Source: Streptococcus oralis (lineage in GTDB: Bacteria; Bacillota; Bacilli; Lactobacillales; Streptococcaceae). From it: 64,000 nucleotides of DNA. The stretch lies in contig NZ_KQ969038.1 in assembly GCF_001578705.1 (NCBI RefSeq), forward strand, positions 303,690 through 367,689, written 5' to 3'. Position numbers and translations under genes: made by a program. The notes under the pieces were generated by a model. It saw nothing but the letters and a program-made list of their open reading frames with translations, was not told the DNA's origin and did not search any database. This document shows, piece by piece, positions 9,959 through 19,243 of the stretch; positions within the stretch are counted from its first letter, which is position 1; the number at the start of each line of letters is the position of its first letter.

Positions 9959-11350
9959 TCAATTTTCCCCTTTAAGTTCTTTCTTCGCTTGTTCTATCTG
10001 GCATTTCACTTGCTCAAAGCCGGTTCCTCCTAAGGAATTCCGTCTCTGAACAGCGGTTTCTGGGCGCAAGTAGATATAAATATCCTCTTCAATCAAGGGA
10101 TGGTAGACTTGCAACTCCTCCAAATCCCAATCTTGGATATTTTTACCATTCTTGATAGAGTCTAGAACCAATTTCCCTACTATTTCATGCGCTTCTCTAA
10201 AGGGGAGGCCTTTTTCAGCCAAATAATCTGCCAGTTCGGTCGCATTCGAAAAATCATTCTCTGTGGATTGCTGCATTTTGATCTTATTAACCTGCATGCT
10301 AGATAGCATACCTGCCAACACATCCAGAGAATTTAAAATCGTTTCTACTGTATCAAACAGGCCTTCCTTGTCCTCTTGCAAATCCTTATTGTAAGCCAAA
10401 GGCAAAGACTTCATGACGGTCAATAGTCCAAGCAAGTTCCCGTAAACCCGTCCTGTCTTCCCTCGAATCAATTCGGCCATATCAGGATTTTTCTTCTGGG
10501 GCATGATAGATGAACCCGTTGAGAAGCTATCAGACAAGCTAATGTACTGATACTCAAAACTGCACCAATTGATGATTTCCTCACAAAAACGGCTCATATG
10601 CATCATCAAAATGCTGGCATTTGATAGAAATTCCAAGATAAAATCACGGTCACTCACTGCGTCCAAGGAATTGGTATAGGGTTGTTGGAAACCCAATAAA
10701 TCACTCGATAATTGACGATCGATTGGAAAAGTTGTCCCCGCCAAAGCAGCCGCACCCAGTGGAGATAGGTCCGTATGTTTCAGGTTAAATGCAAAACGCT
10801 CGCTGTCCCTTTGAAACATATTGTAATAAGCCATGAGATGGTGGGCAAAACTAATCGGTTGGGCGTGTTGCAAATGGGTATAGCCTGGCATGATGGTTTC
10901 CACATATTTTTCAGCCAAATCCAGCAAAACACTGTTCAGATTCGCCAACTTATCCAAAACATGGCCAAGCTGCTCCTTTAGATATAAGTGCATATCCGTT
11001 GCGACTTGGTCATTCCGAGAACGAGCCGTGTGTAGTTTCCCAGCCAGAGGACCGATTTTCTCTGTCAGCAACACTTCCATATTCATATGAATATCTTCAT
11101 TTGCAATATCAAAATGAAGCTCTCCTGACTCTAAATCTCGCAACAAAGCTTTCAGACCATCTTGGATCTGCTCCGCCTCTTCCAAGCTCAAAATGCCAGT
11201 CTGTCCTAGCATTTGAACATGAGCTAAGGAGCCCATCAAATCAAATTTTGCCAGCTGGTGGTCAAAGGAAATGCTCGCACCGAACTGTTCTACCCAATCT
11301 TCCACAGTGCCTTCAAATCGACCGCCCCATAATTTTGTATTTTTCGACAT
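9959..11350 (-). CDS. argH: argininosuccinate lyase
   Basis: Splits argininosuccinate into arginine and fumarate, the last step of arginine synthesis. The 463 residues are full length and carry the fumarase/aspartase superfamily signature [11 protein letters not shown]. It follows argG by 27 bases in a three-gene operon that begins with an amino-acid-binding lipoprotein. No other arginine biosynthesis gene is in the window, so citrulline must come from elsewhere. Confidence 0.96.
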   Translation of the reverse strand: MSKNTKLWGGRFEGTVEDWVEQFGASISFDHQLAKFDLMGSLAHVQMLGQTGILSLEEAEQIQDGLKALLRDLESGELHFDIANEDIHMNMEVLLTEKIGPLAGKLHTARSRNDQVATDMHLYLKEQLGHVLDKLANLNSVLLDLAEKYVETIMPGYTHLQHAQPISFAHHLMAYYNMFQRDSERFAFNLKHTDLSPLGAAALAGTTFPIDRQLSSDLLGFQQPYTNSLDAVSDRDFILEFLSNASILMMHMSRFCEEIINWCSFEYQYISLSDSFSTGSSIMPQKKNPDMAELIRGKTGRVYGNLLGLLTVMKSLPLAYNKDLQEDKEGLFDTVETILNSLDVLAGMLSSMQVNKIKMQQSTENDFSNATELADYLAEKGLPFREAHEIVGKLVLDSIKNGKNIQDWDLEELQVYHPLIEEDIYIYLRPETAVQRRNSLGGTGFEQVKCQIEQAKKELKGEN

Positions 11351-11377
11351 ATCCTGTCGTCCCTTTCTATCGCGTCA

Positions 11378-12574
11378 CTACTCTACATTTTTCTGAACTT
11401 CTGAATAAACCTTAGTCGGAAGCCCCCAAAGCTTGATAAATCCAACAGCCGCATCTTGGTCAAAAGTATCCGCACTAGTATAAGTCGCCAAATTTTCATC
11501 GTAAAGAGAATTTGGTGATTTCCGAGCCACTACCTGAGCGTTCCCCTTATAGAGTTTAACTTTTGCAGTTCCATTGACAACTTTCTGTGTCTCCTTGATA
11601 TAGGCAATCAAAGCCTGAGTTGCTGGGCTAAACCACAAGGCATTATAGATGAGATTGGACAACTCATTTTCGATAATAGGTTTGAAATGAGCCACTTCTC
11701 TCACGAGAGTCAAGTCCTCAATCTCCTTATGAGCTGCCAATAAAGTCACAGCGCCTGGGCACTCATAAATCTCTCTTGACTTAATACCGACTAGGCGATT
11801 TTCCACATGGTCAATACGACCAACACCGTGTTTACCCGCAATTTCATTTAGCTTTTGAATCAAAGCAGCTACTTTCATCTTCTCTCCATTAAGGGAGATG
11901 GGCACCCCGCAGCTAAACTCAATGTCAATAAATTCAGGACTGTCTGGCGCCTCTTCTGGAGAAGATGTGATTCCAAATGCTTCTTCTGGCGCTTGGTTCC
12001 AAGGGTTTTCCAAAACACCACATTCATTTGCACGTCCCCAAAGATTTTGATCGACAGAGTAAGGATTGTCAAGGTCAGCAGGAACTGGGACGCCGTTTTC
12101 TTTGGCATATTGGATTTCTTCTTCACGAGACCATTTCCACTCACGAACAGGCGCAACTACCTTTAGATTGGGATCCAAAGCTGCAATAGAGACTTCAAAC
12201 CGAACTTGGTCGTTTCCCTTGCCTGTACAACCATGGGCAATTGTGGTTGCCCCCGTCTGATGAGCTATTTCAACAAGTTTTTTTGAAATAAGAGGGCGAC
12301 TCAGAGCAGATACCAAGGGATACTTCTGTTCGTAGTAGGCATGAGCCTGAAGGGCCACTAAAACATAGTCATTAGCAAATTCGTCCTTAACATCAATGAC
12401 ATAAGACTCAACAGCCCCAACCTTGAGAGCTTTGTCGTGGATGAACTCCAAATCTTTTCCTTCCCCCACATCCATACAAACAGCAATCACATCATAGTCT
12501 TTTTTTAACCACGTAATAGCAACTGATGTATCCAATCCACCTGAATAGGCTAAAATAACTTTTTCCTTACTCAT
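11378..12574 (-). CDS. argG: argininosuccinate synthase
   Basis: Joins citrulline and aspartate using ATP. A 398-residue protein with the PP-loop AYSGGLDTS near the N-terminus and [13 protein letters not shown] in the middle, both diagnostic. It lies between the binding lipoprotein (15-base gap) and argH. I recall that argGH is present in only some pneumococcal strains, so this operon is probably variable within the group. Confidence 0.97.
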   Translation of the reverse strand: MSKEKVILAYSGGLDTSVAITWLKKDYDVIAVCMDVGEGKDLEFIHDKALKVGAVESYVIDVKDEFANDYVLVALQAHAYYEQKYPLVSALSRPLISKKLVEIAHQTGATTIAHGCTGKGNDQVRFEVSIAALDPNLKVVAPVREWKWSREEEIQYAKENGVPVPADLDNPYSVDQNLWGRANECGVLENPWNQAPEEAFGITSSPEEAPDSPEFIDIEFSCGVPISLNGEKMKVAALIQKLNEIAGKHGVGRIDHVENRLVGIKSREIYECPGAVTLLAAHKEIEDLTLVREVAHFKPIIENELSNLIYNALWFSPATQALIAYIKETQKVVNGTAKVKLYKGNAQVVARKSPNSLYDENLATYTSADTFDQDAAVGFIKLWGLPTKVYSEVQKNVE

Positions 12575-12589
12575 TTCTCTTCCTTCTTT

Positions 12590-13396
12590 CTATTTTTCGA
12601 TAGAGGCTTTAAAAGCATCGTCAATCAATTTGTCCAATTCCCCAGAATCCTTCAACTTCTGGATGGTTTTGTCAACCGCCTCTTTCAATTCTTTACTGTC
12701 TTTTTTCATCGCAACAGCGTAGGAATCTTCTTTATCATTGTCAACATCAAACTCAACGATGGCCAGGTCTGGATTATTCTCTACATATCCTTTCGCCACT
12801 GGTTCCTCAAAGATAACCGCATCCAGTTGCCCTGATTTCAAGTCTGTTATCAAATTTCCATTTTTAGGAAGTGAAACGAGAGAAGAATTCTGCAGGGTTT
12901 CTTTGACCAAAGTTTCCTGGATAGAACCTTTCTGCGCTCCAACCTTTTTCTGAGCCAAATCCTTGACTGATTGGTAATTCGTTAATTCAGATTTTCTTAC
13001 GATAACCTTATTTTCCGAAGTGTAGTAGGGAATTGAAAAATCGTAAACTTGACTTCTCTCCTCCGTTTTAGAAACACCTGATATGGCAAGATCAGCCTTG
13101 CCCGAATCAAGACTAGCCAGTACATTGTCAAAACTCATTGGAGAAAACTCCACTTCCACACCTAGTTCCTTTGCGATGGCTTTGGCTAGCTCAACATCTG
13201 AACCTACAATCTGATTTTTCCCATCAACCAATTTCTGGTATTCAAATGGAGCAAACTCTGGATTTAGAGCTACCACCAATTTTCCTTTCGCTTTAATGGC
13301 TTCAACACCTTGAGACTGACTGTTACTGCAAGCAAATAATAAGGGGAACATGAGCAAACCAAACATCGCCATCAGCACCTTCTTTACTTTATTCAT
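12590..13396 (-). CDS. amino-acid ABC transporter substrate-binding lipoprotein (orphan)
   Basis: A 268-residue family-3 solute-binding protein. The signal peptide ends in a lipobox, LLFAC, with the cysteine followed by SNS, so it is lipid-anchored outside the membrane. The mature part starts with a region typical of polar amino acid binders (KLVVALNPEFAPFEY) and includes SGVSKTEERSQVYDFS. No permease or ATPase is encoded nearby, so it must use a transporter made elsewhere. Being first in an operon with argG and argH, it may bind arginine or citrulline (inference). The start at 13396 has AGAGGAGG upstream; the promoter carries a palindromic operator candidate. I recall a pneumococcal counterpart named AatB, uncertainly. 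Confidence 0.88.
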   Translation of the reverse strand: MNKVKKVLMAMFGLLMFPLLFACSNSQSQGVEAIKAKGKLVVALNPEFAPFEYQKLVDGKNQIVGSDVELAKAIAKELGVEVEFSPMSFDNVLASLDSGKADLAISGVSKTEERSQVYDFSIPYYTSENKVIVRKSELTNYQSVKDLAQKKVGAQKGSIQETLVKETLQNSSLVSLPKNGNLITDLKSGQLDAVIFEEPVAKGYVENNPDLAIVEFDVDNDKEDSYAVAMKKDSKELKEAVDKTIQKLKDSGELDKLIDDAFKASIEK

Positions 13397-13429
13397 AGAA
13401 AACCTCCTCTTATTTTTATACTTTTGAAT

Positions 13430-13465
13430 TGTATAAATAATACACTTCTCGCCCTCGTTTGTCAA
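13430..13465 (-). promoter_or_regulatory. promoter with ARG-box-like palindrome, binding protein-argG-argH operon
   Basis: TTGACA (13460-13465) and TATTAT (13437-13442) on the minus strand, spacer 17. The -10 box lies inside the palindrome TGTATAAATAATACA (13430-13444), which resembles ArgR/AhrC operators. Binding there would block transcription, so arginine repression is expected. Confidence 0.65.
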
Positions 13466-13516
13466 GAGAAAACTGTATTTTATCTCATTTTATTCAAGAA
13501 AAAAGCTTATTATTTG

Positions 13517-13530
13517 ATGTATTTTTACAT
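13517..13530. promoter_or_regulatory. second ARG-box-like palindrome
   Basis: Perfect palindrome ATGTA-TTTT-TACAT, about 87 bases upstream of the promoter-overlapping one. It is nested in a larger inverted repeat (CTTATTAT/ATAATAAG). Paired sites would fit hexameric ArgR and DNA looping; inference. Confidence 0.4.
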
Positions 13531-13642
13531 ATAATAAGTTTATTTATACTATTTGAGTTTTAAAACAATTCAAAACATTGCATTGAATTCATACAAAAAG
13601 AGTATTCCTGAAAAGATATTTACACTTTTTGTTCTAGCGAAA

Positions 13643-13665
13643 CAAAAAAGAGTCCTAAAGGACTC
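13643..13665 (-). terminator. terminator (minus strand)
   Basis: GAGTCC/GGACTC stem with a four-base loop, then six T on the minus strand. It lies between the small membrane gene at 13861 and the argG operon promoter, insulating the two. Confidence 0.75.
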
Positions 13666-13729
13666 TCAGAACGTAGACAAACCCTATCAGAGTTGCAAAA
13701 TTGCTCTTTTGAAGGTTGGCTATTATATA

Positions 13730-13780
13730 GTAGAAACTCTTAGGAATGCTGATATAATGCTATTTTTAAGAGTTTTCTAC
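13730..13780. repeat. 51-bp inverted repeat
   Basis: Arms GTAGAAACTCTTA and TAAGAGTTTTCTAC (one base inserted) enclose a TATAAT-containing centre. It could be a small palindromic repeat element or part of a structured transcript end. No gene uses it visibly. Confidence 0.5.
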
Positions 13781-13799
13781 TTTCTCTAGCAAAGAAAAA

Positions 13800-13839
13800 G
13801 ATTGAAGAAAATTGTCCAAAATGGACTTTTTCTTCAATC
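13800..13839 (-). terminator. long hairpin downstream of the small membrane gene
   Basis: Arms of 19 and 18 bases (GATTGAAGAAAA...TCCA against its complement, one-base bulge) with a three-base loop, followed on the minus strand by TTTTTCTTT. It fits a terminator for the gene starting at 14067; the unusually long stem is notable. Confidence 0.6.
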
Positions 13840-13860
13840 TGGACACTTTTCAAATCCAAA

Positions 13861-14067
13861 CTATTCTTTATAGAAAAAATTCCTATAAATTCGAGCAATA
13901 GTTAAAATACAAACAAATATAATACCCAAAATAGATAATACTATTTTCACAAAGCTCATTTCAGAGCCTATGATATATATATGAAAAAGAGGGGCTAGTC
14001 CTACACATAGAGACAATAGATAACTAATAAATCTTATCTCACCAATTCCTGCAAAAAAATGTTTCAT
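13861..14067 (-). CDS. small membrane protein of unknown function
   Basis: A 68-residue protein from the ATG at 14067 (GGAG nine bases upstream; ATGs eight and five codons earlier have poorer sites). Two hydrophobic helices are predicted (about 12-32 and 38-58), with a basic C-terminus RIYRNFFYKE. A weak promoter (TTGAAG, 17 bases, TACTCT) lies upstream near 14110-14140. It sits between the argG operon and a bacteriocin-type exporter; a role as immunity protein is conceivable but unsupported. Base composition is AT-rich. Confidence 0.5.
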   Translation of the reverse strand: MKHFFAGIGEIRFISYLLSLCVGLAPLFHIYIIGSEMSFVKIVLSILGIIFVCILTIARIYRNFFYKE

Positions 14068-14091
14068 GTAACGATTCTCCATTTGCTCCAT

Positions 14092-14569
14092 TAAATCAGT
14101 TTTATTTTAGAGTAGCATAAAATAAGCAATCCTTCAATAAAATCCATTGGCAAAATACTATTCTAAAGCATTGATAGCTCAGATTTCTCAGAATAGAGCT
14201 GTCCAAACTATCGAACAGCTTAAATACATATATATCCATGCAATTCTAAGCTTAGCACTGCTATAAAATAAATGTTTTATGAGTATTCTAGGTCTTTGAC
14301 TGCTTAAAATTTTGCGTTCTGAAGGATTCTAAAGCTAGAATAGCTCAAAAATCACGAGAACTAAGGTATTTAAATCTTAAGAGTCAAACTATTTCCATAG
14401 GAATTATCTTTTTTAATAAGTGTGGTTAGGAGGTAATTTTAGGGAATCTCCTAAAAACAACCGATTTTCTATTTTTATCAATCAAAAAATGTTGATAAAT
14501 GAGTGTTTTAAAATTAAATTTTAAAGGTGTCCTTAAGTTTAAAGATTTTTGATAAGATTTCTGTATTTT
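14092..14569. other. AT-rich non-coding stretch
   Basis: About 480 bases between the small membrane gene and the exporter ATPase. I found no ORF with a ribosome site on either strand, including no candidate bacteriocin gene for the neighbouring exporter. An AGCTGT/ACAGCT hairpin lies near 14198-14220. Possibly decayed sequence. Confidence 0.5.
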
Positions 14570-15199
14570 TTACAATTCAATAACTCGATGGCATTGTTGA
14601 GCCACATAGGCATCGTGGGTAACGATAATGACCGTTTTCCCTTCCTTGTTCATATCTAAGAGAAAGTTTAAAACCAAATCTCGATTTTCAGGATCTAAAG
14701 AACCGGTTGGTTCATCTGCTAAAAGGAGCTGGCTGGGTTTTAAAATGGCTCTAGCAACTGCGATTCGCTGCTGTTCCCCTCCAGATAACTCTGAAACCTT
14801 TTGATGTAGAGTTGATGGCAACCCCACTCTCTCTAAAATTTCTTCTATCTTTTTGACTTTGTCTTTCTTGGACAATTTCACATACTTTAGAGCAAGCATG
14901 AGATTATACTCTACCGTTTCATTGTCAATCAGAGCAAAGTTTTGAAATAGATAAGAGATATGTTCGCGGATAATCGCTTGCGACTTAACAGAGTTGACAG
15001 GTACATTTTGCTGACCGAAAATTTCATAATGTCCACTGTAATCGCCATCTATCAAACCCAATAGATTTAACAAGGTTGACTTGCCACTACCACTCTTTCC
15101 AACTATCGCAACTAAATCCCCTTGGTTAATTTTTAGAGATAAGTTCTCCAAAATAACTTTTTTCCCAATGGTTTTCGTAACATTTTCCAACTTTATCAT
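14570..15199 (-). CDS. ABC transporter ATPase, lactococcin-972-type exporter group
   Basis: A 209-residue ATPase with Walker A GKSGSGKST (about 34-42), signature LSGGEQQR, Walker B LLLADEP and the switch histidine in VTHD. It overlaps the end of the 702-residue membrane protein by four bases (ATGA), so the two form one exporter. By context and length it matches the ATPases I know beside lactococcin 972-like bacteriocins and DUF1430 proteins. The operon is divergent from an Rgg-like regulator, which probably controls it. Confidence 0.85.
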   Translation of the reverse strand: MIKLENVTKTIGKKVILENLSLKINQGDLVAIVGKSGSGKSTLLNLLGLIDGDYSGHYEIFGQQNVPVNSVKSQAIIREHISYLFQNFALIDNETVEYNLMLALKYVKLSKKDKVKKIEEILERVGLPSTLHQKVSELSGGEQQRIAVARAILKPSQLLLADEPTGSLDPENRDLVLNFLLDMNKEGKTVIIVTHDAYVAQQCHRVIEL

Positions 15200-17304
15200 A
15201 AGTGATCCCCTTTCAATAACTGCACTACATTTCGTTTTTCCATCTTAGAACCCAAGAAAAGCACAAACAGGATATCTAAGCCTGTAAATCCTGCAAAAAG
15301 TAGGAGCGGGAAAAGTGCCTGTGTAAAGAATAGCAAAACCATAAAAGGAAGGCTATAAACAGCTAATAGAAGACCCAGCAAGGAGCGATACCGATCTATC
15401 AATTTCCAGCCCATAAACTTCTTGGTGATAATATCTGTTCGCTTCAATAAGAAAGTTGTTACTAGTAAGAAGTAGGAAATCATCATACTAAGAAGAGCAA
15501 CCAAAGCAAAGAGTATATTGAAATTCCGAACAGCATCTCGATAAGAATCTACTTTATCTTGTTGAATGACTTGAATAGATGAAAATTTTAAATAATTCCC
15601 ATCTGATAATTTCTCAACTAACGCTGTCACCTCTTTTTGATGTTGAGCCGTATTTTCGATTTTAATCGGATTATTTAAACCTGTTGTAGACAGGGAGGCT
15701 TTTTCATCCCACATCATATCGGAATCATTGACCAAGCTAATAATTGGATTGTAGAGATTTTCCTTTCGTTTCTCGTTATAAGGGAAGAATGACCAATCAC
15801 CTTCATAGTAAGCAATCTCGATATCCATCTCCTCTATCGTTCGTTTTTGCTGCTCTTCATACTTCATAGAAAGATAGGCAATTAATTTCCCCAAGAGCTG
15901 ATTTTTCTCCTCTTCACCTTTCGTACTTGCTGGCATCAAAATAACTTTTTTAGTGCCGGTATCTGGTAGCTTGAATCCCTGACTTTCTAAAAAATGACGG
16001 TTTGCATAGTAAACATCCATCGTATCTGTTAACTGATATTGCTGAATCTGTTCTGATTTGACAAAATTTTTTACAGGAAGACTGCTACTTTGCACATAGC
16101 CCGCCTGCGTTTTTTCTACCAAGTCTTGATAAAATCGATAGAAATAATCCACAGCCTGCCCTGAGCCCGCCAACTGCTCTTGCCACAGGTTATCATTGAG
16201 TTGGAAAGTTTCCAAGGTCAGATAATTTCCCTGACTGATCCACTGTTTCTGGTAGTCCAACTCCTTGTTTTCTTGTTCCAAACTTTTTCCCACCCCAATC
16301 AGCAAGACCGTCAGCAAAATCGTTGTCCCAATTTTCATCAAATAATTAAAGAGCAAGACAAATTTGAAAGATGAAAAACCTTTCAACAGAGAACTGATTG
16401 TCATTTTTTGGATTAAGAGATAGGTCAACCAACTGATAAAGAGATAAAGCTGCAAAAGCAAAAAATGAGACAACCATAGCATAGGAAACAAATCTTTCGG
16501 CTTGTAATCAAGCAAGAAAAACACTCCTAGATTGATCACAAGCGCCCCACCTAGGAGGAGGTAGAGGTTGCCTTTGACAACATCAGCTAAAACAGCCCGA
16601 TCTTGAAAACCAAGTAACTTTTGTACCCCCACTCTTTTCATCTCCATCATCGGCTGATATACCGTCACTAAGACAAGAAGCAAAATAGCCATGACAAAAA
16701 TAATAGCAGATAAGAGCAAATCACGATTGATAACTTCCACTGCACTTTTGTAGGTCGGCTCTAGCAAGGTAGTCTGGTCTATCTTGAAAAAATCGCTCCA
16801 TTTCTGTACAATCCTATCCTTGTCGATCTCTTGTGTAGAAGTTATCGTATAACGACCATTTAAACTACGAGATGTATCCTTGATATAGGTTTGAAAAGTC
16901 ATAAGCTGAATAGGCTTGGCTTTTAGAAAGGTCGGAATCGTACCAAGTTTATCGGGAGTCTCTTTATTACTATAGACTCCCTCGCCATCTGTGCTAAAAT
17001 CAAGGGAAGAAAGCCCAAACTCTTGGTAGGGGAAGGTCTCTTTATCAAAAACACCAGCCTTGATCACCTCATCACCGCTGTCTGTTTTGATGATGGAGAC
17101 TTTGTACTCCTTTGATACATCCTCAAAAAATCGAAGAACAGATGCTGCTGGTTCATTAACATCTTTCAAATATACATCCAAAGAACCCGCTGTCTTTCCC
17201 ATTTCCTGAATCCGAACCACTTCTCGTGTGTAGTTTACATTAAAAACAAAAAAAGTGGTACACAGCAACAGCAGAAACATACAAAGATGACTGATTTTTT
17301 TCAT
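15196..17304 (-). CDS. bacteriocin-associated integral membrane protein (DUF1430-like)
   Basis: A 702-residue membrane protein with a single N-terminal helix (about 5-24), an extracellular domain of about 170 residues, a block of four helices (about 195-345), a second extracellular domain, then three or four C-terminal helices (about 585-690). This MacB/FtsX-like layout with two external domains is that of permeases annotated as bacteriocin-associated. It is first in a two-gene operon with the ATPase. The start has AGGGGGT upstream. No bacteriocin gene is adjacent, so the cargo may be encoded elsewhere, lost, or the system may serve in peptide resistance. Confidence 0.75.
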   Translation of the reverse strand: MKKISHLCMFLLLLCTTFFVFNVNYTREVVRIQEMGKTAGSLDVYLKDVNEPAASVLRFFEDVSKEYKVSIIKTDSGDEVIKAGVFDKETFPYQEFGLSSLDFSTDGEGVYSNKETPDKLGTIPTFLKAKPIQLMTFQTYIKDTSRSLNGRYTITSTQEIDKDRIVQKWSDFFKIDQTTLLEPTYKSAVEVINRDLLLSAIIFVMAILLLVLVTVYQPMMEMKRVGVQKLLGFQDRAVLADVVKGNLYLLLGGALVINLGVFFLLDYKPKDLFPMLWLSHFLLLQLYLFISWLTYLLIQKMTISSLLKGFSSFKFVLLFNYLMKIGTTILLTVLLIGVGKSLEQENKELDYQKQWISQGNYLTLETFQLNDNLWQEQLAGSGQAVDYFYRFYQDLVEKTQAGYVQSSSLPVKNFVKSEQIQQYQLTDTMDVYYANRHFLESQGFKLPDTGTKKVILMPASTKGEEEKNQLLGKLIAYLSMKYEEQQKRTIEEMDIEIAYYEGDWSFFPYNEKRKENLYNPIISLVNDSDMMWDEKASLSTTGLNNPIKIENTAQHQKEVTALVEKLSDGNYLKFSSIQVIQQDKVDSYRDAVRNFNILFALVALLSMMISYFLLVTTFLLKRTDIITKKFMGWKLIDRYRSLLGLLLAVYSLPFMVLLFFTQALFPLLLFAGFTGLDILFVLFLGSKMEKRNVVQLLKGDHL

Positions 17305-17367
17305 AAAGATACCCCCTTAGTACTTCATCATCTTTATTATAAAATACAATATACCTTGTCGTAAAAT

Positions 17368-17476
17368 TTGTTAACCTTTTTCACAAATTTATTTTAGATT
17401 TCTTTTTTACTTTTTATATTACTATGATACAATATTTTTAATCAATTTCTATTTTTTGTTAACTTTTTTCACAAAT
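17368..17476. promoter_or_regulatory. two 21-bp direct repeats in the divergent regulatory gap
   Basis: Copies at 17368-17388 and 17456-17476 start TTGTTAAC and end TCACAAAT, differing at one base and spaced 88 bases. The second lies between the plus-strand -10-like TACAAT and the regulator ATG; the first lies upstream of the exporter promoter (TATAAT near 17338-17343, minus strand). They are likely operators of the Rgg-like regulator, coupling autoregulation to exporter control. Confidence 0.6.
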
Positions 17477-17488
17477 AAGGAGGAAATC

Positions 17489-18355
17489 ATGCGCTACGAT
17501 TTTGGCAATGTTTATAAAGAAATCCGTGAGTCAAAAGGGTTAACCCAAGAGGAGGTCTGTGGAGATATTCTCTCAAGAACCAGTCTATCAAAGATTGAAA
17601 GTGGCAAGACAACCCCAAAATATGAGAATATGGAGTTTCTTCTCCGACAAATCAATATGAGCTTTGAAGAGTTTGACTATATCTGCCATCTCTACCACCC
17701 AAGTGAGCGATCAACTATCATGCAGACTTTTTTAAAAATGGCTTCTATTAGTGGTACGAGTGACTTAAGTCAATTGCTCAAAAAATGCCAGGATTATCTC
17801 AAAATACACCATGACTTCCCCATCCAGCAGTTACAAGATATGCTCGAAATCGTTATCTACATCCGTGAAAATGGAATAGATAAATTGTCAAGTAAAGTTG
17901 ACAACATTGTAAACAGACTGTGGGATAAAATAGAGAAACAAGATACTTGGTATGAGTACGACCTAAAAGTCCTTAATACCATTCTCTTTGCCTTTCCTAT
18001 GGAGTATATCCATCTGATTACCGAAAAAATCCTCGAACGACTAGAGGTTTATAAATACTATAGTCCTGTCTTTCGACTTCGTATGATGTTGCTTTTGAAC
18101 CTCTCAACTCTTTATCTTTACAATGGGGAAAAGCTGATTTGTAAACAACTTTGCTATACTCTCTTGGAGGAGGCAAAAGTAAGCAAACAGTATGATACAC
18201 TTGCATATTCCTATATTCGTATCGGCATTTGTACCGATGATGCTCAGCTGATACAAAATGGACTCTCCTTAGCTAAACTAGTCGAAGATGAACACTTACT
18301 AACAGAGCTAGAGCGAGAAGTTGACATCTTTGTAAACAAAAAAGAAAGTCATTAA
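17489..18355 (+). CDS. Rgg/MutR-like XRE regulator
   Basis: A 288-residue regulator: helix-turn-helix at residues about 5-60 (KGLTQEEVCG, LSKIESGKTTP) and a long helical tetratricopeptide-like region typical of Rgg/PlcR relatives. Start chosen at ATG 17489 (AAGGAGG upstream). It is divergent from the lactococcin-972-type exporter across a gap holding two matching direct repeats. It is only distantly similar to the Rgg protein at 296-1159. The peptide ligand, if any, is unknown. Confidence 0.82.
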   Translation: MRYDFGNVYKEIRESKGLTQEEVCGDILSRTSLSKIESGKTTPKYENMEFLLRQINMSFEEFDYICHLYHPSERSTIMQTFLKMASISGTSDLSQLLKKCQDYLKIHHDFPIQQLQDMLEIVIYIRENGIDKLSSKVDNIVNRLWDKIEKQDTWYEYDLKVLNTILFAFPMEYIHLITEKILERLEVYKYYSPVFRLRMMLLLNLSTLYLYNGEKLICKQLCYTLLEEAKVSKQYDTLAYSYIRIGICTDDAQLIQNGLSLAKLVEDEHLLTELEREVDIFVNKKESH

Positions 18356-18376
18356 GACTTCCTTTTCTATATTATC

Positions 18377-19003
18377 TTAATACCAACCGTTGTTAAGCCA
18401 GAAGTTCTTGGCGGCCGTCCATGATCCGTAACGTCCTGCAACGTAGGCATCTGCTACACGTTCTTGGTTTTCAGCCGAGTAGTCACCGTTCAAGTACGAA
18501 TCTGTCAATTGGTAACGCCCAATGTAACGTCCGTTTGTCGCTGTGTAGCTACCACCTGATTCTTTTTGAGCGATCCATTCTTTGGCTTCTGCTTCAGAAC
18601 CACTTACAGTTGAAGCTGTGTAGCTTTCTTCTTCATAAGAAGTGCTTGTTGTAGCAGCTGGCGCTTCGTAAGTTGTTGTTTCAGTTATTTCTTCGTAAGT
18701 CGTAGTCTCTTCGATTGTTTCTCCTGCTGCAGCTGGTGCTTCATAAGTTGTCGCAACTGGAGCTGTCCCTTCGATGACCAAAACTTGGTTCACAAAGATC
18801 AGATGAATATCCTCTATCTTGTTTTTTTCAGCCAATTTTTCAACAGTGGTGTTGTACTTCTCAGCGATTTCTGAAAGAGTGTCACCTGGTTTAACTGTAT
18901 AAGTGATTGTTTCATCTGCAAAAGCAAGTGATGGTGCAAGGAAAGCAAGGAAAGTTGCTGCTCCTGCAAGAGTTAATTTAATTTGTTTAGTTGTTAATGT
19001 CAT
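18377..19003 (-). CDS. secreted LysM protein with lysozyme-like C-terminus
   Basis: A 208-residue exported cell-wall protein. Signal peptide to about residue 29 (PSLAFA then DE), LysM domain about 33-76 (YTVKPGDTLSEIAEKYN), a Thr/Glu/Tyr/Ala-rich linker with repeated TTTYE-like units (about 80-135), then a C-terminal domain starting EWIAQKESGGSY with the ESGG glutamate of transglycosylase-like (Apf/SceD-type) folds and GRYQL. It probably binds and remodels peptidoglycan. I recall the pneumococcal homologue as part of the WalRK regulon. Upstream lies a short ACCGT/ACGGT hairpin near 19046-19061. Confidence 0.85.
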   Translation of the reverse strand: MTLTTKQIKLTLAGAATFLAFLAPSLAFADETITYTVKPGDTLSEIAEKYNTTVEKLAEKNKIEDIHLIFVNQVLVIEGTAPVATTYEAPAAAGETIEETTTYEEITETTTYEAPAATTSTSYEEESYTASTVSGSEAEAKEWIAQKESGGSYTATNGRYIGRYQLTDSYLNGDYSAENQERVADAYVAGRYGSWTAAKNFWLNNGWY

Positions 19004-19207
19004 TTCTAAAAATTCTCCTTTTTACTATGCTTCTATCATACCGTTTGAATATTACCGTTTCTTGACGGTTTCGTGTAGAAATATTACAAAAATATTTTAT
19101 ATTTACTGAAACATTGATATTTTTGTCATAAAAGACAAGATTTTATACTCTTTTTATCCATTTTTCCAGTTTTATAAGGAAAATAAGCACAGAACTTCAT
19201 TCTTTGA

Positions 19208-19213
19208 TATAAT
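19208..19213 (+). promoter_or_regulatory. -10 box of the serine dehydratase operon
   Basis: TATAAT preceded by TTTGA, 31 bases before the sdaAB start; the -35 region is poor. Confidence 0.45.
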
Positions 19214-19243
19214 AGAAACAAGAATCTTTGTAAGGGGAAACAG

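Noticed and set aside
13553-13789. 78-residue plus-strand frame
   Set aside because: Runs through a terminator hairpin and an inverted repeat and has no ribosome site.
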